A stretch of 9,767 nucleotides of DNA, taken from contig JACRON010000213.1 in the NCBI GenBank assembly GCA_016214425.1, positions 1-9,767 of the forward strand. The letters are read 5' to 3'. This DNA is from Nitrospirota bacterium. GTDB taxonomy: Bacteria; Nitrospirota; CAKKRA01; 9FT-COMBO-42-15. The notes beneath the pieces are model-generated. The model had not been told where the DNA came from, ran no database searches, and worked only from the letters and a program-made list of their open reading frames with translations. Position numbers and translations under genes: made by a program. This document shows positions 5,575-9,767 of this stretch, piece by piece. The first letter of the stretch is position 1, and each line of letters opens with the position of its first letter.

Positions 5575-6539
5575 AGTATAAATTCTTCTTCTATATCCTT
5601 ATTCATAATTATATTCTTGGTAATCCTCTCCAGGCACTTTGCTGGCCTTGTATTAGGATATTCAAGCAGGAAAGGCTTCCTCCTTCTCACTGCCTGCCAG
5701 ACGCTCTCGTCATATTCAATATATCCAACATAGGCTATATTTATTCCAAAATATTTAAGGCATGTACTCTTTATGGAAAAACCCACATTAATATCCGCCC
5801 TGCTCCTGACATTATTCATTATTAATTTCGGCCTGAATTTCAGCACCTCTTCCTTGAATCTTTGGCCAATATCATTATTAATTAATCCGATATAGTTAAT
5901 CAATTCTACAGGGGTCTTAATGCCAAGCTCATTCTTTCTGTCCATTACCTCAACGATAATCTCTCTTACGCCCTGATGTCTTACAATCTTTTTTAAGCGT
6001 CTGTAAAAGACGCTCTTAATAAACCTGTAGGCATTCTCAATAGATGTCGGCTCTGGTGTAACAACGATTATGCCGCTGTCAGCTATCAGGAAAAAATCCA
6101 GTGTATTAAAGGTGGTTCCAGCGCCAAGGTCAAGGAGTATATAATCGCTGTCAACAAAGGTAATCTGGCGGAGAAGACGCATCTTCTGGGCATAGTTCGT
6201 ATTAGCTACCTCAAGATAATCCTCTGCACCGCTTATAAGGCTTAAATGCGGTATTCCTGTATCTATAGTAACATCCTTGATGCTTGAAACCTTTTTTCTG
6301 ATGAAATCAGAAAGGGTTACACTTGGAAAGGAGTTACCGAGGCAGGAATGGAGATTGGCGCCGCCTAAGTCAGCATCTACCAATAACACATCCCTTCCTG
6401 TTCTGGAAAGGCAGATGCCAAGATTTGAGATAATCAGGCTCTTTCCTGTGCCTCCCTTGCCGCCGCCAACAGCCCATATCTGGCCTTTAAAAGAGCCGTT
6501 TCCATTGCCGTTATTGTTATTAAGAACTTCGGAAGACAT
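5571..6539 (-). CDS. MinD/ParA-type P-loop ATPase
   Basis: A deviant Walker A ATPase of the family that positions chromosomes, division sites, flagella or chemosensory arrays by ATP-dependent dimerisation. From the chosen start the protein has 322 residues: an Asn/Gly-rich tail (7-15), VGGGKGGTGKS with the signature Lys28 and P-loop Lys33, LLVDADLGGANLH (52-64) and Walker B YILLDLGAG with Asp137, then TPEPTSIENAY (161-171). No obvious C-terminal amphipathic membrane helix was recognised, unlike MinD. The ATG at 6539 is preferred because GAGGT (6547-6551) lies seven bases before it; an ATG at 6572 adds 11 residues but has no ribosome site and abuts the -10 box. It resembles FlhG-like proteins, but no flagellar gene is nearby. 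The stop overlaps the next gene by four bases. Confidence 0.88.
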   Translation of the reverse strand: MSSEVLNNNNGNGNGSFKGQIWAVGGGKGGTGKSLIISNLGICLSRTGRDVLLVDADLGGANLHSCLGNSFPSVTLSDFIRKKVSSIKDVTIDTGIPHLSLISGAEDYLEVANTNYAQKMRLLRQITFVDSDYILLDLGAGTTFNTLDFFLIADSGIIVVTPEPTSIENAYRFIKSVFYRRLKKIVRHQGVREIIVEVMDRKNELGIKTPVELINYIGLINNDIGQRFKEEVLKFRPKLIMNNVRSRADINVGFSIKSTCLKYFGINIAYVGYIEYDESVWQAVRRRKPFLLEYPNTRPAKCLERITKNIIMNKDIEEEFIL

Positions 6540-6546
6540 CCAATTT

Positions 6547-6551
6547 ACCTC
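6547..6551 (-). promoter_or_regulatory. Ribosome binding site deciding the ParA start
   Basis: On the minus strand GAGGT lies seven bases before the ATG at 6539. The in-frame ATG at 6572 has no such site, so this favours the shorter protein. Confidence 0.6.
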
Positions 6552-6581
6552 AAGACCTGAAATCTTTGCCATTTATTTGTA

Positions 6582-6590
6582 ATTATACCA
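6582..6590 (-). promoter_or_regulatory. Extended -10 promoter of the ParA-HTH pair
   Basis: On the minus strand TGGTATAAT is a perfect extended -10 (TGnTATAAT). The only TTG-type hexamer upstream, TTGCCA, is 21 bases away, so the extended -10 would have to carry the promoter. Transcription would start near 6575, leaving a leader of about 36 bases to the ATG at 6539 and almost none to the ATG at 6572. Confidence 0.6.
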
Positions 6591-6634
6591 CAAATTTTAT
6601 TTTATATATGGCAACATATTAAGAAATATGCTAA

Positions 6635-6640
6635 TATAAT
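6635..6640 (+). promoter_or_regulatory. -10 box of the DUF3047 gene
   Basis: A perfect TATAAT ends 15 bases before the ATG at 6656. No good -35 is seen at 16-18 bases. The leader would be about eight bases and lacks a Shine-Dalgarno. The box is about 45 bases from the divergent parA -10, so the two promoters lie back to back. Confidence 0.45.
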
Positions 6641-6655
6641 TACTCTTTTGTATCT

Positions 6656-7621
6656 ATGGGTAGCTTTATATTTATATTAATATTAATTGGCTTTACAGCC
6701 TCTCCATCACTTGCAGCTATAACAGCCGAGTTTTTACCAGCAGGCAATAGCCATATCCCAAAGGGATGGGAGTTAAAGGAGTGGAAGGGGAAAGGCGAAA
6801 TTATAATTGAGAATGAAGAGGGAAGATTCTTTATTCATTTAAAAAGCAGTAAAAGCAGCTTTGCCCTCCATAAAGAACTGAGCTTTAATATCAAAGAATA
6901 CCCAGTAATAACATGGAGATGGAAGGTTTCAAAACTCCCAGAGGGCGCTGATGTCAGGAATAGCAAAACTGATGATCAGGCAGCCCAGCTCTATATAGTA
7001 TTTCCTAAGTTCCCGGCAATGATAAACAGCAGGCTCATTGGATATATATGGGAAACATCTGCGCCAGCAGGCTCCGTTATTACAAGCAAGAAAAACCCCC
7101 ATACAAAATATATTGTCATTCAGAGCGGAAAAAAAAGGCTCGGCGAATGGCTTGAAGAGAAAAGGAATGTTTATGCAGATTATAAGATGCTGTTTAATGA
7201 AGAACCGCCCTTAGTCGGCAAGGTATCGGTTATGATAGACACAGATAATACAAAGAGCAGCGCTGAAAGTTTTTTCAGCGCTATCAGGTTTGAAAAGGAA
7301 CCACTTATGTTAGCAGAGGCGCCAAAGCCGGTTGAAAAAGGAGCGAATGCTTCAATAGGCAGCGCTAATCCAGCATCTAAAGAGCCTCCTGGATCTTTAG
7401 AAGATAAGAAGGATAATCCTGATGCTGTAGCAGCTAACAAAGTAGAAAAAATTAAAACAAAGATTATCCCCCACTCCGCTTCGCCAGTAAAGTCCTCTCA
7501 ATCTATAATAGAAGAAGGCAATAGCAAATTATATATATCAATAGCCATTTTTGTTCTTATCCCTACAGCAATTATCATAGCCTTAGCCTTTATAAGGTCT
7601 AAAGACAATATAAAAAAATAA
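6656..7621 (+). CDS. DUF3047 protein with signal peptide and C-terminal membrane anchor
   Basis: The 321-residue protein starts with a signal-peptide-like segment (1-21, SFIFILILIGFTASPSLAA) whose n-region lacks a basic residue. Residues about 22-213 fit DUF3047, a secreted beta-rich family of unknown function: VITWRWKVSKLPEGADV, the acidic DDQAAQLYIVF, IGYIWETSAPAGS, LGEWLEEKRNVYADYKMLF and the closing VSVMIDTDNTKSSAESFFSAIRF. A Pro/Ser/Lys-rich linker (214-290) leads to a hydrophobic segment at 291-313 followed by RSKDNIKK, predicting a periplasmic domain held in the inner membrane by its C-terminus. The linker and anchor look unusual beside the shorter soluble members I recall. An in-frame TAA at 6632-6634 excludes an upstream start. 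The gene is divergent from parA. Confidence 0.82.
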   Translation: MGSFIFILILIGFTASPSLAAITAEFLPAGNSHIPKGWELKEWKGKGEIIIENEEGRFFIHLKSSKSSFALHKELSFNIKEYPVITWRWKVSKLPEGADVRNSKTDDQAAQLYIVFPKFPAMINSRLIGYIWETSAPAGSVITSKKNPHTKYIVIQSGKKRLGEWLEEKRNVYADYKMLFNEEPPLVGKVSVMIDTDNTKSSAESFFSAIRFEKEPLMLAEAPKPVEKGANASIGSANPASKEPPGSLEDKKDNPDAVAANKVEKIKTKIIPHSASPVKSSQSIIEEGNSKLYISIAIFVLIPTAIIIALAFIRSKDNIKK

Positions 7622-7642
7622 AGCAAAAAAAACATTTTTTTA

Positions 7643-7671
7643 TAGACAAAGCCTTCAAGGATGTGTATTAT
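7643..7671 (+). promoter_or_regulatory. Promoter of the small cysteine-rich gene
   Basis: TAGACA (7643-7648), a 17-base spacer and TATTAT (7666-7671) each match the sigma-70 consensus at five of six positions. Transcription would start near 7678 with a leader of about 80 bases before the GTG at 7761. The rest of the gap after the DUF3047 stop is AT-rich with no clear terminator. Confidence 0.5.
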
Positions 7672-7760
7672 ATTATGGTTTTTAAAAAGTTCGCCTAAAG
7701 AAGTCTTATAAATCTTGATTTTGATAGTGGAACAGAATCTGTTATTAATGGAGTGAAAAG

Positions 7761-8075
7761 GTGGCTTTAGAGAATCAAGACAGGTATTCTACAGGTATAA
7801 TTACAAAGCTGAAAAATAAGGTCAGAAGATTCGTAATATGCAATCTCAGAGAAGATTATTTAAAAGAGCAGGAGTCAAAACGCAGAGGCGAGTGTCTCCA
7901 GTGCGGTAAATGCTGCCGCCTTGTTTATCGCTGTCCTTTCTTAAAAGGTTCAGGAGAAAACATCTGGTGCCAGATATACCATAATGGAAGGCCCGTGCAG
8001 TGCAGTGCATTCCCTATAGATGAAAAAGATTTAGCTGATGTAAACTTTGAGTGCGGGTACTATTTTGAAAAATAG
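7761..8075 (+). CDS. YkgJ-type cysteine-cluster protein
   Basis: The 104-residue soluble protein has a basic N-terminal half (KLKNKVRRF, SKRRGE) and a cysteine cluster typical of the YkgJ/UPF0153 family, thought to bind zinc or an iron-sulfur cluster: Cys45, Cys48, Cys51, Cys52 (CLQCGKCC), Cys58 in CPFL, Cys70 in CQIY and Cys81 in RPVQCSAFP, with further Cys28 and Cys98. The spacing CxxCxxCC...C...CxIYxxRPxxCxxFP is the family signature. The start is a GTG, supported by GGAG at 7750-7753 seven bases upstream. The biochemical role of the family is not settled. It stands alone and converges on the lytic transglycosylase gene with two bases between stop codons. Confidence 0.82.
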   Translation: MALENQDRYSTGIITKLKNKVRRFVICNLREDYLKEQESKRRGECLQCGKCCRLVYRCPFLKGSGENIWCQIYHNGRPVQCSAFPIDEKDLADVNFECGYYFEK

Positions 8076-8083
8076 CGCTATTT
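8070..8083. repeat. Perfect 14-base palindrome spanning two convergent stop codons
   Basis: AAATAGCGCTATTT is its own complement and contributes the TAG stop of the plus-strand cysteine-rich gene (8073-8075) and the TAG stop of the minus-strand lytic transglycosylase (8078-8080). It has no loop and no long T tract, so it is not a standard terminator. Its symmetry may be only the result of two facing TAG codons. Confidence 0.6.
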
Positions 8084-8992
8084 AATCTCCATCCCAAACA
8101 ACCCGGCATTTCTTTGTAGTGAATCAAAATATTTTGGGCTCTGATTATAAAATGCAATCGCCCTTTTAATCCTGTTAAAATCCTCTTTTTTATAACCATA
8201 AAGTTTTAGATAGGATGCCACAGTAGTCACGGCATCTGCCATATCCCATGGATTTGCCCTGCCATCGCTATTTCCATCCTTGCCGTATACAAGCCATGTG
8301 CTTGGCAGAAACTGGAATGGCCCCATCTCACCGTATCTGCCGCCAAACTGTTTTCTGATGTCAAGTCCGTTTGCCTTGCATATTGCAATAAACGCCTCCC
8401 GTTCCTTCTTCTTCCATTCCTTTACCTCAGGTGAATCAATCTTTTTAATCTTATATACATCAAGTATCCTGTAATCGCCAAGATTTCTTCCCATTGATGA
8501 CTCCTGAAACCAGAGTGATTCAATCATGGCTGCATCAACATTGTAGGCGCCCTCTGCCATCTCAAAGAGTTTATAAGGATTTGGCTCAGAGATTTCAGCC
8601 TTCAGATTTTCGGTTGTTTTATTATTCCAGATTAAATTATCACTCCACTGTCTTCCAGAGACCTCTGAAATAGCGCCATAATCAATATATAAAAAAGAGA
8701 GCAACACCAGAATAAGAAATCCACCTGTAAATAACAGCCTTTTGTAAAACAGCCCTCCATGCGGCATTATAATATCGCCATTTAACTTCTGATGACTTGA
8801 GACTGGTGAGGCTGTTTGAACAGCCCTTTTTGCATAATGCCTGATATATGGCTTTTCATTTTTATTATTGGAAATGAAAAGAAGGATATTCTCTGCTTCT
8901 TTATTGCCAATCTTATTCAAGGCATTAATTGCCCGCATCCTGTTGCCAATATGCTTTCCTTCTAATGCCTTAAGACATTCTTTAATAGTCAT
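8078..8992 (-). CDS. Membrane-anchored lytic transglycosylase with cytoplasmic N-terminal extension
   Basis: The predicted enzyme cleaves peptidoglycan glycan strands to 1,6-anhydro-muropeptides in the periplasm. The 304-residue protein has a soluble N-terminal part (1-83) whose MRAINALNKIGNKEAENILL resembles a HEAT-type helical repeat, a membrane segment (about 84-103) preceded by basic residues (N-terminus inside), and a periplasmic SLT/MltB-like domain (about 135-304). In that domain are the likely catalytic Glu164 in QESSMG, GEMGPFQFLPSTW (221-233), the acidic loop DGNSDGRANPWD (239-250), MADAVTTVASYLKLYGY and AIAFYNQSPKYF. GAGG five bases before the ATG supports the start. The cytoplasmic extension is unusual for this enzyme class and suggests a partner inside the cell. 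It is preceded by a 225-base gap holding a palindromic repeat. Confidence 0.87.
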   Translation of the reverse strand: MTIKECLKALEGKHIGNRMRAINALNKIGNKEAENILLFISNNKNEKPYIRHYAKRAVQTASPVSSHQKLNGDIIMPHGGLFYKRLLFTGGFLILVLLSFLYIDYGAISEVSGRQWSDNLIWNNKTTENLKAEISEPNPYKLFEMAEGAYNVDAAMIESLWFQESSMGRNLGDYRILDVYKIKKIDSPEVKEWKKKEREAFIAICKANGLDIRKQFGGRYGEMGPFQFLPSTWLVYGKDGNSDGRANPWDMADAVTTVASYLKLYGYKKEDFNRIKRAIAFYNQSPKYFDSLQRNAGLFGMEIK

Positions 8993-9075
8993 TTAAACCT
9001 CGCTACTGAACCACTCCTTATATATTTGCAAATTCTGTTCCTTAATATTGGTGTGTTTATAGAAGCAGTCGCCGA

Positions 9076-9162
9076 GTCATTGCGAGGAGCATAGCGACGA
9101 AGCAATCTTTATAAATCAATAGATTATAGGTGTTGAGATTGCTTCGCTCCGCTCGCAATGAC
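9076..9162. repeat. Palindromic repeat, TGTCATTGCGAG type, copy 2
   Basis: An 87-base element starts GTCATTGCGAGGAGC at 9076 and ends GCTCGCAATGAC at 9162. The arms (about 30 bases, imperfect, including CGAAGCAATCT and AGATTGCTTCG) surround an AT-rich loop of about 27 bases. It is the same family as 2448-2522: ends and arm sequence agree, loops differ. It lies in the gap before the lytic transglycosylase gene. Confidence 0.9.
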
Positions 9163-9217
9163 AAGATTAGAGCTTTTATAAATTAACAAATTTTAACAGG
9201 CATTCTAACAATTTTTG

Positions 9218-9523
9218 TCACTTCTTCAATTCCTTTCCCAGCCTCTTTTCTATAGCAGCAACCTTTCTATTTATACTATCAACTGCCCCTTTTCTATCAT
9301 CAATAGTAATAGATGTCAAGACCCTATCTGAATTCTTTAAAACCTCATTATGGCATTTTTTAATAAGCTCAAAAACCTTCTCCATATCGCCTTCCACAAC
9401 TGTGCCCATTGGATTCAATTTATATGGCATGGCGCTGTCATCAATAATCTTTAAAACCTTTGCTACATAATCGCCAATACTGCTGCCAACACCAATTGGT
9501 ACAATACTAAATTCGCATAACAT
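9218..9523 (-). CDS. MTH1187-family thiamine-binding protein
   Basis: A small cytoplasmic protein (101 residues) of the MTH1187/YkoF-like family, whose members fold as a ferredoxin-like domain and bind thiamine. The sequence follows the family pattern throughout: MLCEFSIVPIGVGSSIGDYV at the start, then SAMPYKLNPMGTVVEGD (30-46), the CHNEV segment (57-61) and RVLTSITIDDRKG (67-79). A perfect AGGAGG at 9530-9535 lies six bases before the ATG. It follows the relA/spoT gene on the same strand with a 67-base gap and may be cotranscribed. No TPP riboswitch element was recognised upstream and no thiamine biosynthesis gene is near, so its physiological role here is open. Confidence 0.9.
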   Translation of the reverse strand: MLCEFSIVPIGVGSSIGDYVAKVLKIIDDSAMPYKLNPMGTVVEGDMEKVFELIKKCHNEVLKNSDRVLTSITIDDRKGAVDSINRKVAAIEKRLGKELKK

Positions 9524-9564
9524 GGTACACCTCCTGATAAAAGGTTATGCTTCCTTAATTTTAA

Positions 9565-9585
9565 ATTTTGCATTTTGCATTTTGA
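9565..9585. repeat. Tandem heptamer (three units of ATTTTGC)
   Basis: ATTTTGC occurs at 9565-9571 and 9572-9578, followed by ATTTTGA at 9579-9585. On the minus strand this lies just after the relA/spoT stop codon and before the thiamine-binding gene. It may be a slippage product in AT-rich spacer DNA. Confidence 0.6.
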
Positions 9586-9590
9586 TTTTT

Positions 9591-9767
9591 TTACCCCTTC
9601 CTTACCCTCTTTGCCTGCAATACGCCGTCCACCCGCTGGACCTTCTCCAGCACTGTCTTTAGGTGTTCAAGGTCATTTATATCTACTACAAAATTCAATA
9701 CAGCCTTCTTATCCTCTCTTGTAATAGCCTCTGCATGTGTGATATTTGCGTCTGATGTTGTTATTGC
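9591..9767 (-). CDS. relA/spoT: RelA/SpoT (p)ppGpp synthetase/hydrolase, C-terminal ACT domain
   Basis: Only the last 58 codons and the stop are present; the gene enters from the right edge. The peptide (ITTSDANITHAEAITREDKK, then AVLNFVVDINDLEHLKTVLE and KVQRVDGVLQAKRVRKG) matches the C-terminal ACT domain of long RelA-SpoT homologues, with the conserved VxDxxHL and GVLxxxRV elements. This domain senses amino-acid or ribosome state and controls the N-terminal hydrolase and synthetase domains of the stringent-response enzyme. Whether this copy is bifunctional cannot be seen because the catalytic part is outside the window. Other ACT-domain proteins are possible but the match to RSH tails is close. 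Confidence 0.88.
   Translation of the reverse strand, partial: AITTSDANITHAEAITREDKKAVLNFVVDINDLEHLKTVLEKVQRVDGVLQAKRVRKG

Noticed and set aside
6277..6582. 101-codon plus-strand open frame opposite the ParA-type gene
   Set aside because: Antisense shadow of the Walker A region; the minus-strand frame has the strong family motifs.
7622..7642. A-run followed by a T-run after the DUF3047 stop
   Set aside because: A stem made only of A:T pairs with almost no loop would be too weak for an intrinsic terminator.
7721..7748. TTGATA-N16-TATTAA as promoter for the small cysteine-rich gene
   Set aside because: Transcription from it would begin after the GGAG ribosome site at 7750-7753; the pair at 7643-7671 fits better.
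1..9767. CRISPR array, tRNA, rRNA, prophage or insertion sequence
   Set aside because: No regularly spaced direct repeats, no cloverleaf or rRNA-like stretches and no transposase, integrase or phage proteins were seen on either strand.

Overview
The window looks like a piece of bacterial chromosome carrying mostly housekeeping genes. It is visibly AT-rich, with a strong preference for A/T third positions. No transposase, integrase, CRISPR array, tRNA or rRNA was seen. A membrane-anchored lytic transglycosylase, a secreted DUF3047 protein and an FMN-type enoyl reductase fit a Gram-negative bacterium. The short palindromic repeats, the ParA plus RodZ-type HTH pair and DUF3047 recall Nitrospirota or 'Deltaproteobacteria'-like lineages. 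That placement is an impression from memory, not a computed assignment.

Left part (1-3370, minus strand): a fatty-acid/phospholipid and ribosome operon read from right to left: yceD-like (DUF177), rpmF (L32), plsX, fabH and the start of fabK, which runs off the left edge. It is driven by a perfect consensus promoter, TTGACA-N17-TATAAT, at 3342-3370. Two palindromic repeats interrupt it, one between rpmF and plsX and one between fabH and fabK. The first creates a false 40-codon N-terminal extension of plsX; the real start is taken at 2403.

Middle part (3386-6590): a small single-pass membrane protein on the plus strand converges on tsaD (tRNA t6A synthesis). Next to tsaD on the minus strand is a translationally coupled pair: a MinD/ParA-type ATPase and a soluble protein that joins a J-domain-like region lacking HPD to a RodZ-type helix-turn-helix. 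This pair is the least conventional module in the window.

Right part (6635-9767): a DUF3047 protein with a signal peptide and a C-terminal membrane anchor, transcribed divergently from parA; a small cysteine-rich YkgJ-type protein; a convergent lytic transglycosylase with a cytoplasmic N-terminal extension; a third palindromic repeat; an MTH1187-type thiamine-binding protein; and the last 58 codons of a RelA/SpoT (p)ppGpp enzyme entering from the right edge.

A cross-cutting signal is that several genes have a TATAAT box only 7 to 15 bases before the predicted start codon and no convincing Shine-Dalgarno sequence. The clearest is tsaD, with TTGAAA-N17-TATAAT ending 7 bases before ATG. Other genes here have textbook AGGAGG sites. 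This suggests that leaderless or near-leaderless mRNAs coexist with ordinary ones. Gene-free stretches of 300 bases or more are absent; the longest gaps (149-379, 8993-9217, 2404-2563 and 3284-3424) hold the repeats and promoters described.
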